DNA from: Sycon ciliatum
Taxonomy: Eukaryota; Porifera; Calcarea; Leucosolenida; Sycettidae
DNA length: 64,000 nucleotides
NCBI RefSeq assembly: GCF_964019385.1
Contig: NC_088645.1
Location: forward strand, 43,985,529 to 44,049,528
Direction of reading: 5' to 3'
A program made the position numbers and the translations under genes. Of this stretch, positions 34,721-45,496 are shown piece by piece; the first letter of the stretch is position 1, and the number at the start of each line of letters is the position of its first letter. The notes beneath the pieces are model-generated. The model was not told where the DNA came from and did no database searches. It saw only the letters and a program-made list of their open reading frames with translations.

Positions 34721-34779
34721 CGTTTTTTTCTCTTTTCAGGCAGTTCACTTCCCCGACTGATCCTTTGAATTATTATTAT

Positions 34780-34934
34780 TCAACGCAATAAATAGAGTAA
34801 GCTGCGCACTCAGTACAAACACCATGAGCAAAACTTGTTTTCATGTAAATAACTAAGCTTAGTCTTTACATGAAAACAAGTTTTGCTAATGGTGTTTGTA
34901 CTGAGTGCGCAGCTTACTCTATTTATTGAGTTGA
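34780..34934. repeat. Near-perfect palindrome (MITE-like hairpin)
   Basis: TCAACGCAATAAATAGAGTA and its inverse bound arms of about 70 nt that contain GCTGCGCACTCAGTACAAAC and its inverse. The spacer is only a few nucleotides. Confidence 0.85.
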
Positions 34935-35120
34935 TTACATTTTTATCTCCACGTAAGCTTTTTAATTATTATTATTATTATTTCAGAACTAAATATTGGG
35001 ACAGAGCTTTCGGCGCGTGGTTGTGATGAGTTGGGAATGCAATGAATTATTATTATTATTATTATTATTGACTGGTTTTGAGGGAAAGAGACAAACGGGA
35101 AAAGTCTGAAGAAAAAATTG

Positions 35121-35157
35121 ACTGTCACCACCAGGACTCGAACCAGGGACCCTCTCT
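35121..35157 (-). mobile_element. Inverted fragment of the tRNA-like SINE
   Basis: The minus-strand reading gives GGTTCGAGTCCTGGTGG (box B plus T-stem), matching 34698-34714, preceded by GGGTCCCT. Short (ATT)n/(TTA)n runs flank it (about 35046-35069, 35157-35176). Confidence 0.55.
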
Positions 35158-35404
35158 TATTATTATTATTATTATTCTCGCGGTGGACAATAAGAGATAA
35201 GTTTATGAGAAGGTGAGATGCTGTGAGTGTGGCTGCAGGTTATGCAGTTGGGAGGAACTTTAAGTCACTTCGAATTTTACAATTAAGGGAGAGGGTGAAC
35301 GCTGCAGGAGCAGATTGACTAATTAGCAGTAAGTAGATTTCTTGTTTCGAAGAAGGTCGGAAGGGAACCCACTAATGATTGGAACCAGGAAATTGGTTCT
35401 GGAT

Positions 35405-36240
35405 TATAATATGAGCCACAACCAGGTAACACATGTCTTAGAGTGAAATTTTTCAAATTTTGTGTTCCTTACTTGACCCCTTAAAGGTGGTACAGGGCAG
35501 AAAAGTAGTCTATAAGTGCCCCAAACACAGCTCTCAAAATAATTATACTTGGAAATGAAAAATGACAGGTTTCGCACAGTCTTACACAAAGATACAAACT
35601 TAGTGGCTTTTGTGGCGGAGAACAATACAACGGAACTAAAGATGTTGACACAGACTTGAGCATGTCAACGACATCATTCTGTTCCAAAGCATAGACCAAG
35701 TTTTTCCTGGAAAGCACCACGGTGCTCTGGGTGGCGTTGCACTTGCATACTCTTTCGATTCTGGAAGTGACACGTTTGATCGTTGCCTGCGCTTCCGAGA
35801 CTGCGTCAGAAGACTCATGAGAGCTGAACGACAAGTAACGTCGTAAGGCAGTTCGCCGCCTAATGCACTCGCCCACAACGTGTGTCTCTTCGCTACTGGA
35901 GACGGGCGGGGACGATTCAGCTTTGCTGTCGACATCAACATCACTGAGATGCCAACAAATTGTCAACGTCGCTCTGCAGACCCGACGCCACGGACTCGCT
36001 GACACCTTACCTAACCTGAGCCATGTAAAGCGATTGTCTGGCCCTGGAAGCTGCTCTAGTGTCACTAGATACGGACATTGTCAGTCTTTGCTCGCCAGCT
36101 ACTTGAACTAGACGCCAAAGAAGTATTTGAACAAAATCTGAGAAGATGATCGCCACATCAGTTCTTTTCATTTCATCATTTCTCAACTTTTTTTACGAAA
36201 CCCCAAAGACATGTTTTAGCTGATCGCGGCCTATATTATT
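35405..36240. repeat. Dispersed repeat, copy 2 (relative of 11210-13165)
   Basis: It shares ordered blocks with copy 1 and carries a 194-codon minus-strand open frame (35481-36065). The frame has no recognised domain (Ser/Glu-rich, then SEAQATIKRVTSRIERVCKC). Copy 1 shows a shorter diverged match to the same peptide region, so the frame may be a fossil of a real ORF. Confidence 0.55.
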
Positions 36241-36269
36241 ATAAAATACACATACTCGTCGAACAAGTA

Positions 36270-36835
36270 ACATGGTTGCTTGATGTCGGCGTGCGGGCTT
36301 CATGTTATGCATAGCTCTCTATATTCTCCTCGCAAATTATTTGTACAAGTACAAATCGAAATTTTATTAGAAATCCAGATTTACTTCTATGGGGAGACAT
36401 CTGCACTTACTTGTACAAATCATCAGTTACTTATGAAAAGGAAAATCCATACTTACTTCTACAAGCAGGTACTGGAGACACTACTTTCATTGAATTACAC
36501 ACTGCGTTGGGAATGCCAAACATTCTATATCCGGTATGACAAGTGTAGGTCACAGCTTCCTTGTACACTATGTGTTGATTGTTAGCTGTAGCATGTGCAA
36601 TTACTGGTACAGTGCAGTTCAGAACTGGTGAGTGAACAACAACACAGAGTAACACAAACTGTCAAAGCAAACTCCATTGACTTTGCACTCTATGTAAGTT
36701 AAGGTTGCTGGATAGGAAATTTTAAAACGTTTTGGTGGGAAAGATCACATTTTACTTGTTTTTACAAGTATCTTGTGATTGGTAGAGCGGATCATTCACC
36801 CTTTACTTACACTGCACACTGCACACAATCAACTT
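36270..36835. repeat. Duplicated block, copy 1 (contains a CCP exon)
   Basis: Matches 39398-39962 on both sides of the exon with few differences and small indels. The copies are about 3.13 kb apart in direct orientation. Confidence 0.9.
36457..36624 (-). CDS. CCP/Sushi exon, duplicate 1
   Basis: A 168-nt phase 1-1 exon (acceptor CTCACCAG, donor GTAAGTATG). It encodes LNCTVPVIAHATANNQHIVY, KEAVTYTCHTGYRMFGIPN and CNSMKVVSPVPAC. Its paralogue at 39588-39755 differs at ten nucleotides, eight of them replacement changes, all within the central third to half of the module. Confidence 0.85.
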
Positions 36836-37370
36836 TTTCGTATGTCGGCTCTCCCGGCAGGGCTGAATTGAGAAATTTCTTCAGCTGTCGGCTCGAACAA
36901 GTCTAAACTGGATCCAAGCTCGAATTTTGGAGGCACTGCACTCACAAGGTATTTTTTCGTGCAGTTGCAAGTTTTAACTTCCGCAAGTGGGCACTTAGTC
37001 AAAAATAAAATAAAAATAAATAAATAAAAGTAACTCGGGTATTGAGCCAATAATAAAAGTAATAAGGCCACACTGAAGAAGGTCTGTGGTTCGACTCACC
37101 CGACCGACCGTACATTTTTCAGCCCGACCGTAACTTTTTTTCGGCGGGCTGTCGTGTGACTGACGTAGACCCGGGTGCTCGAATGAGACACAGGGTACCA
37201 AAACAGAAATACCCTGAAATTGTACCTAAACTTGTTCCGATTTCGTTTAGTTTTCACAAATACCATCAACATACGGCCCGCTAACGGTATGCCAAATTTC
37301 AGCGCTGCCCGGTAAACGCTTTTTTAAATACTCGCGACCCACTTTTTGCTGGGTCCTTGATTCGAGGATA

Positions 37371-37555
37371 CAGTGGTCCCTCTATAATCCGGCACCATTT
37401 GTGCCACGGAAATCTGCTGGATTAGGGAGGGTGCTGGATTAACAAATCTGATCCACTGCTGCAATGTGCATGAAGAGGACATTTGGCTACTGAAAATTGT
37501 GCTGGTTTATCGAGGGTGCTGGATTATAAAGTGCCGGATTAGAGAGGGACGACTG
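37371..37555. mobile_element. MITE, TIR CAGT(G/C)GTCCCTCT, TA duplication
   Basis: The left end CAGTGGTCCCTCTATAATCC and the right end inverse CAGTCGTCCCTCTCTAATCC are flanked by TA on each side (37369-37370, 37556-37557). Internal GGTGCTGGATTA motifs repeat. The CAGT start and CCTC block fit a pogo/Tigger-like Tc1/mariner derivative of 185 bp. Confidence 0.8.
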
Positions 37556-38778
37556 TATATGCATATGGGTCTCCTGTACGGTGCTGCCAAAGACCTGCTG
37601 AATCTGCGGCTCCACTGACCATCTTGCTCTCGAAAATGAAGTAGTAAGTTACTACTCACTGCCGTCAACTGCCACACCAAGCGTAGACGATGGTAGACCC
37701 GTGTGCTTGAATCGGAGACGATCTGACGAGTTTGCTGTTTCTGATTCGAGCACCCAATTTTCAAATAAAAAATCCGAAGGAAATACGACCATTTTACTGC
37801 GTACTGTAGCTTGTGTTGTAGCGCACCCAGGTTCTGAATTCCTGCTGGGTGGGTCAAGCCAGACTCCCTTCCCTGTTCCATCGCCTCTCCAAAAGTATAT
37901 TCTGACATTGTTGAGATTTACAGATGAGAAATTTCACACCTGTCAAATCGTTTCTGATTCGAGCACCCGGGTCTACGTGGACTGAACACGTCCACGTCTA
38001 CGTGCTGTGCAGCGTGAGTCTGCGGACGCAGGCGGCTCCTTTTGGACTTGACTTGTAGTTCTCGTACTGCAGTGCAGTGCAGTGAGTGGTACGACTGCTG
38101 CCTTGCCTGTGCTGGTACATATGGTAGTAGCAAGAGTACATAACCCCCCTCTCTTGGTAGTAGAGTCTACTCGATACGACCACCGGCAGACTGGCGAGAC
38201 TTATTTTGAAGTGACCGTCCGGTTGAGAGTGATTGCCTCGTTCCAGATTAAGGACGGCCTTCTGTTTTGGGATGAAGGACAGACGAGATTGCACTTTCCT
38301 CGTGTATTGGGAACGATATTTCACCTGTACCGGTAAGTTGCTGCTCCATGTGTGCAAGCACAGGAAGCGTCGATGGAAAAAGCCCATGTATTCGTGCACG
38401 CCGACACCAAACTAGCAATACATGTACCGGTACATTGTACAATTTGTACTTCGAAGTAGTTCCCGAACTTACTTCCAACTCGCATCGTTCTTCATTTGCT
38501 TGATGATTTGGACAGTCAGAGTCACCGCTTGAAGTTATTCTCTTCTCGTTCCAGAGCTACACAATGTTTCAAAGTATTAGCCAGTGATCCCTTTATACAA
38601 CATGTATGGCATAACACTGCGTAATAATGCCGATGTACTGGGTGTCTAAAGGCAGTACAGTGTATTTACATGTACTAAAATTTTTTTTTTTTTAAAGTCC
38701 GCCCACCCGCCCGTAAAAAAATGTCCATGTTAGTCGAACCACACACCTTCTTTAGTTTGGCCTAATAATAATAATATA

Positions 38779-38879
38779 AGTGGTGGAGAGTTCCATATGT
38801 CCTTTTCCTTTCTACTTTTAAATAAAAGTAGAAAGGAAAAGGACATATGGAAACGAGTTAAGAGTAACTCTCCACCACT
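38779..38879. repeat. Palindrome, about 40-bp arms
   Basis: AGTGGTGGAGAGTT and CCATATGTCCTTTTCCTTTC each recur inverted. The centre is TTTAAATAAA, and one arm carries an extra insertion of about 15 nt. Confidence 0.85.
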
Positions 38880-38944
38880 GTAACTACATACTACAGTACA
38901 GTCCTTTTCCTTTCTACTTTTATTCTTGGCTCAATACCCGAGTT

Positions 38945-39320
38945 TCAAATAAAAGCCTTCAATAAGAGGTAAATGCTGCACACCTGTGCTCACGAGTTTG
39001 CTCACTTCGTTGGTGCCATTTTCATTTTCATTTTTCTTTCGAGAACTAAATAGCACCTTGTGACGAGTGTTATCTTGATCTTTACCCTATTGATGTTTTA
39101 CTCTTTGCAAATTCAGCCATTTTCTGTATTATCCAAGATGAGAAGGGAGCGATAATATTCGATAACTTATGAGACGTCCTGTGTTGACTGGATATGTAAA
39201 ATTATGGGAAAGCTTGTGAACATACCTTCGGTTGGAAATTATTGTCCGCTTCCGACCTCCTTTTACTACGTAACATACTTCTGTGATTTTAGAAATATCC
39301 TACTTGTCATAATATGAAAA
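38945..39320. repeat. Duplicated intron block, copy 1
   Basis: Matches about 40605-40975: AAGAGGTAAATGCTGCACAC through CATTTTCTGTATTATCCAAG to TTAG(A/G)AATATCCTACTTGTC, direct orientation, about 1.66 kb apart. With the CCP block this shows at least two separate segmental duplications here. Confidence 0.9.
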
Positions 39321-39397
39321 GTAGAATATTATTATAAGTTTCAAAATGTACATTATGTCCATATGAACATTTTCATTAATATGTCGAACAAGTAACT

Positions 39398-39962
39398 TGG
39401 TTGCGTGATGTCGGCGTGCGGGCTTCATGTTATGCATAGCTCTCTATATTCTCCTCGCAAATTATTTGTACAAGTACAAATCGAAATTTTATTAGAAATC
39501 CAGATTTACTTCTATGGGGAGATATCTTCACTTACTTGTACAGATACAAATCATCAGTTACTTATGAAAAGGAAAATCTATACTTACTTCTACAAGCAGG
39601 TACTGGAGACACTACTTTCATTGAATTACACACTGCGTTGGGAATGCCAACCATTCTATATCCGGCATGGCAAGTGTATGTCACAGTTTCGTTCAACAGT
39701 ATGTGTTGATGGTTAGCTGTAGCATGTGCAATTACTGGTACAGTGCAGTTCAGAACTGGTGAGTGAACAACAACACAGAGTAACACAAACTGTCAAGGCA
39801 AACTCCATTGACTTTACACTCTATGTAAGTTAAGGTTGCTGGATAGGAAATTTTAAAACGTTTTGGCGGGAAAGATCTCTTTTCTTGTTTTTACCAGTAT
39901 CTTGCGATTTGTAGAGCGGATCATTCACCCTTTACTTGCAGTGCACACTGCACACAATCAAC
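39398..39962. repeat. Duplicated block, copy 2 (contains a CCP exon)
   Basis: Direct duplicate of 36270-36835. A 6-nt insertion near 39541 and scattered substitutions distinguish the copies. Confidence 0.9.
39588..39755 (-). CDS. CCP/Sushi exon, duplicate 2
   Basis: A 168-nt phase 1-1 exon with the same borders as 36457-36624. It encodes LNCTVPVIAHATANHQHILL, NETVTYTCHAGYRMVGIPN and CNSMKVVSPVPAC. The N-terminal and C-terminal parts are identical to the other copy; all amino acid differences fall between the first and third cysteines. Confidence 0.85.
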
Positions 39963-40604
39963 CCAAGTTGCCCAAGTTGACATAAACTCTACAAGGAGTA
40001 ACAGCAAAACTGCAAAGAGAACACATTTTAAACAAACGACGAGGGGACAATAATAATTGTGATTGCTCTTGCATTGTCAAAATTCCCACTTGTTGTTCTT
40101 CGGGTTATTTCTCTAACTTAGGTTTTCTATGAGAGGTCAATATTTGCATTGTTTGGACGATTCCTGGTGTGTGTTGTATGAAAACTTGTTCAAATCCTAA
40201 TTTTTCTCTACACTATTTCTTTCTTCTCAATACGTGTGTGGATGGTGCTTGTGCTCACTACTATAGCAGGGTCTACAGGCATCCGAAGCACTGATTGCAT
40301 CTGTATTATTTTGTACTCAATGTATGCAACACTATTATCTCCACATCACCATCTTTTTTGTTTATGTTTTTTTCACTCCATTGTCGTGAGTTCCCCTTGG
40401 GAACGGACACGAGAATTATAATAATTTCTTTCTCCTTTCACCATTTTTTGCACATTTTTGACACCGTTTCACATTGCATAAATAAAGTATACACAAATGT
40501 CGACTCAGCTTGTCTTACTGATTGCGTTTAACAACACATTTTCTTTTCTTTCTGTTATTCCTTTCTTTCTCCTTTTATACACAGAGTTCAAACCAACTTA
40601 AGTA

Positions 40605-40975
40605 TTATACAAAGCTTCTATAAGAGGTAAATGCTGCACACCTGTGCTCATGAGTTTGCTCACTTCGTTGATGTCATTTTCATTTTTCTTTTGAGAACTA
40701 AATAGCACCTTGTGACGGGTGTTATCTTGATCTTTACCCTATTGATGTTTTACTCTTTGCAAATTCAGCCATTTTCTGTATTATCCAAGATGAGAAGGGA
40801 TCGAAAATATTCGATAACTTATGAGCAGTGCTGTGTTGACTGGGTGTGTAAAATTATGGGAAAGCTTGTGAACATACCTTCGTGTGGAAATTATTGTCCG
40901 CCTCCGACCTCCTTTCACAACATAACATACTTCTGTGATTTTAGGAATATCCTACTTGTCATGTCAGTCTCAAAA
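40605..40975. repeat. Duplicated intron block, copy 2
   Basis: See 38945-39320. No exon lies inside. Confidence 0.9.
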
Positions 40976-41023
40976 TATTGTGCATTATGTGTCCATGTGA
41001 ACAATCTTGTTCATCACAAGACG

Positions 41024-41050
41024 TGAAAAGGCCTCGTTTACGGGCAAAGT
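41024..41050 (-). mobile_element. Isolated remnant resembling the 3' end of the A-type retrotransposon
   Basis: The minus strand reads TTTGCCCGTAAACGAGGCCT, nearly identical to the A1/A2 3' end (TTTGCCCGTAAAAGAGGCCT). No CTA array follows it. Confidence 0.5.
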
Positions 41051-41267
41051 GAAGCACAATCATCATCACCATGTATCAGACCAGTGAGTACGCAATCCCA
41101 TTAATCACAACTCTTTTCTATAATAACGAGCCCTTGGGTCTCTTTTTACTTTGGATGGCCCGTAATTATTATTAATGATCACTGTCATTACTTAGTAACA
41201 CCCACAGCGTCTAGTTGTAAGGCCATGTATCCAATGTTATTTCTTCTCTAAACATTTCCAGACTTAC

Positions 41268-41399
41268 GAGTGCAATCTTTAACCGTTCTTGTCCCATTGC
41301 ACACTGGCTGACTATGCAGGTACTCAAACCCGGTCTCACACGTAACCATTCCATCAAAAGAGATATTAAGAATGTGATCTCCAGCAGTACGATTGCATG
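41268..41399 (-). CDS. Short CCP-like exon, 132 nt (most 5' exon seen)
   Basis: Phase 1-1 exon (acceptor ATTTTGCAG, donor GTAAGTCTG). It encodes CNRTAGDHILNISFDGMVTC, ETGFEYLHSQPVC, GTRTVKDC. Same unusual length and Cys pattern as 30120-30251. No signal peptide exon could be found between here and the microsatellite at 41866. Confidence 0.65.
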
Positions 41400-41770
41400 C
41401 TGCAAAATGACACAGTTTGAAGAGCGACATGAGGGTGATATGAGTATAAAAATGGAGAGTATTGTTTTAGGCAGTCATCGAGAAAGGTAGTTGCTGCTTG
41501 GACCATAGAAGCGAAAAATTATTTATATTAAATGTTATCGCATGAGTTGATTTTTTGGTAACTGGGGGTGCTCGTGGACATTATAGTGTAACTTATAGTT
41601 CCTTGGACATTTTCCTTGCTATAATAATGTACTAGGTAGTTTTTATCTGCTCCTCGTACCCTTTGATTGTCAGGTAAAATCTCACACAAATGTAGGTGCG
41701 GGCGAGCTTGTCAAGTGTTCTGGTGGATTTGGCTAGATATTCCGCCAAGACAAAACATTTAGTAGAAAGT

Positions 41771-41806
41771 TACTGGGCGGACACATCCATTCCCAAAGCA
41801 CTGCAA
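41771..41806. repeat. Half-arm of the hairpin element at 1871-1974
   Basis: GGGCGGACACATCCATTCCC..AGC.CTGCA matches one arm of that hairpin with a few changes. Confidence 0.55.
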
Positions 41807-41865
41807 AGGACCGAACACATACTTAAAAAGTTCATCGTGTCGGCAATATTGCCACCATAGACGTT

Positions 41866-42140
<275 letters not shown>

Positions 42141-42266
42141 TCTCGCTACCTTCTCTGATTATCGATTTTGAATTGCCTTCATCATTGTTTTGCTTTGAAT
42201 CTCTTTTTCGTTTTTGTTCCTTTTTCATATTTATAACTTCGGGTTCTATCAAATAAAGATTTTGAC
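42141..42266 (+). mobile_element. 3'-end fragment of a TAG-associated retrotransposon
   Basis: A 126-bp island with AATAAA at 42252-42257, nine nucleotides before TAG repeats resume. It is AT-rich 3'-UTR-like sequence without coding content, fitting an extremely 5'-truncated plus-strand insertion. Confidence 0.65.
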
Positions 42267-42726
<460 letters not shown>

Positions 42727-43020
42727 CACATCCTTTATTGCTGAACCCACAAATAATTGTGATACAAATTGTAAACCATCCGAGGAAGAAGAGAAAGCCA
42801 TTAAAAATAAAAAAAATAAAACAAAAAAGGTTATTGTACCATGCCAAACGGCTATTATTAAGTCATGTACCAATTGTAATACATGACGTAGTATAGTAGT
42901 CAAGCACCTACAAAATACTTTGCAGGATAATATTTAAATTGCCTAGCATGCCTACAAATCCGCAGAGCATGCCAATGTTAAATAGGCCAACATATGAATA
43001 CCGAAGGCGGTTACATGGAC

Positions 43021-43023
<3 letters not shown>
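42727..43023 (-). mobile_element. Minus-strand 3'-end fragment of a TAG-associated retrotransposon
   Basis: Read on the minus strand, AATAAA (complement of 42734-42739) stands seven nucleotides before the array. The remaining sequence is non-coding. Its far edge is a GGTTACATGGACAGAAG block that is repeated at 43067-43083. Confidence 0.6.

Positions 43024-43066
<43 letters not shown>
43024..43066. repeat. Short (TAG)n tract between direct repeats
   Basis: About 14 TAG units between two copies of GGTTACATGGACAGAAG (43008-43024 and 43067-43083). Confidence 0.9.
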
Positions 43067-43067
<1 letters not shown>

Positions 43068-43078
43068 GTTACATGGAC

Positions 43079-44018
<940 letters not shown>

Positions 44019-44467
44019 ACAAGGCCTCTTTTACGGGCAAATGACGCATATGCGTAAACCAAAAGCAACAAGAACCTCAATAAACAATGTCCAACAAAAG
44101 AATCTGCAGACTGCAAAAAAAGGACACAAGGTAAAACTCAAGTCCAATAGATCGCGTATGGTACGTATGTGTGAACAAACCAAAAGCCAATTGAGTGGTG
44201 AATGTGGAATGTGTAAGTTGAAAACTCGAGTCTGATAAATAGCCTATTGGGGGTATATGTGTAAAAACATCATAAACCAATAGGGTGGTGGATGTATAAT
44301 TTGTCTGCGTGTGAATGGTTATTTCGATCTGTCCGATAAACAAAACAAAACAAACTATTATAAAAGTAGAACCAAAAAAAACAAAAAAAAACAAAGACAT
44401 GCTCAAAAACAGATATGTCCGTTACGTCACAACATCCGTTTAGGATCGGCCACACAGCCCCATGCCA

Positions 44468-45085
44468 CTACCGGAGCAGCCTGCACTCCGCGACAAACGA
44501 ATTGCCACGGCGTACGCCCCGAGCTCCCCGGCATCCACGCAGACAGGTTACGGCCCAGCGGAGGAGGCAGAAGGCAATCTTGGCACGAAGATGGTGCATG
44601 ACGACAGAGTACTGTAGGTCAGAGTGCTTCTCCACCACGCGCTGAACAAGCCGCTTCAGGAACATTCCACACTCTGCCCCAGCCATGCCATTCGTAGCAA
44701 ACACCAACGGAGTGAAGGCACCTCGCTCGACGTCCGTGATCCTCTGGCAGTATTTTCGCTTCTTCTCCAACTCGTTGGTGCGCAGTTGGCCAAGGGCTTC
44801 CGAACGCGACAGCAGGGACGCTTTAGGGTGGGTGACCCTGACATCAAAGAAAGCGTCCTGCTGCCTTGTCCAGAAACCCCCGGCCCTGATGTCCAAACGA
44901 GCTTCAGCGCTGCGATTGGCGGTCCGGCCGGCGAGCACCTCGCCATCGAGAGGGAGCAGTCTAGGCTCGACCTCCACGTCTGGCACGACATCGTCAAGGA
45001 CAGCCGCCAGGGTGTCCCGGATTTCGTCATGACGTGCCATCGGGTACCCCCCATGTGGACACGTCATCGAGTGGTGTAGGGTGGT
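44468..45085 (-). pseudogene. Endonuclease C-terminus of A1, cut off from the RT
   Basis: It encodes TTLHHSMTCPHGGYPMARHD, EARLDIRAGGFWTRQQDAFF then DVRVTHPKASLLS, FTPLVFATNGMAGAECGMFL and LRWAVTCLRGCRGARGV, ending at the stop at 44468. RLDIR...FFDVRV is the D-x15-DxRV nuclease core. The CxC half of the knuckle is gone and the frame upstream (45086-45286) is inverted linker sequence, so A1 cannot make the full RT-endonuclease protein. Confidence 0.85.
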
Positions 45086-45496
45086 GTCTTTGGCATCGCA
45101 CCGGAATCCACCATTGTCGGTTGCTTCTGCTTCTGCTGCGTCTTCTGCTGCGTCCGTTCGTGATCCTCCTGGACCTGTGACCCGGCCAGAACCTGGGGTC
45201 CACACCACCCAGCCGGTTCGTGTTAACCCGTCGGTCGCAGCCGTTACCGAGTCCCGCAAGCGAGCGGTCTCACGTCGCAAGGACAAGGAGAAGTCGCAGA
45301 AGGCACTAGTCGCGGCGTTGTATCCCGATCTGCCACCGCCTCAGAAATGCCTCACAGATATCGCCGGTGAGAAGGGCGTGTCGTCATGGCTGACGTGTGC
45401 CCCGCTTCCAGGAGGATCACGAACGGACGCAGCAGAAGACGCAGCAGAAGCAGAAGCAACCGACAATGGTGGATTCCGGTGCGATGCCAAAGACAC
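45080..45496. repeat. Inverted segment within A1, flanked by about 86-bp inverted repeats
   Basis: The sequence 45412-45496 (starting GGATCACGAACGGACGCAGC) recurs inverted at about 45080-45165. Between them about 245 bp encodes, on the plus strand, the linker (SRKRAVSRRKDKEKSQKALV, DIAGEKGVSSWLTCAPL) that A2 carries on the minus strand. The KSDFRDAVCIRYG block and the CxC that follow in A2 are missing, so an inversion and a deletion occurred together. Confidence 0.85.

Noticed and set aside
35481-36065. Host protein-coding gene of 194 codons
   Set aside because: It lies in a dispersed repeat with a diverged copy at 11-13 kb and shows no recognised domain, so it is listed only as a repeat.
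44041-44235. Small plus-strand ORF next to A1
   Set aside because: It is antisense to the A1 3' UTR and is not kept open in A2 because of a one-base change in an A run.
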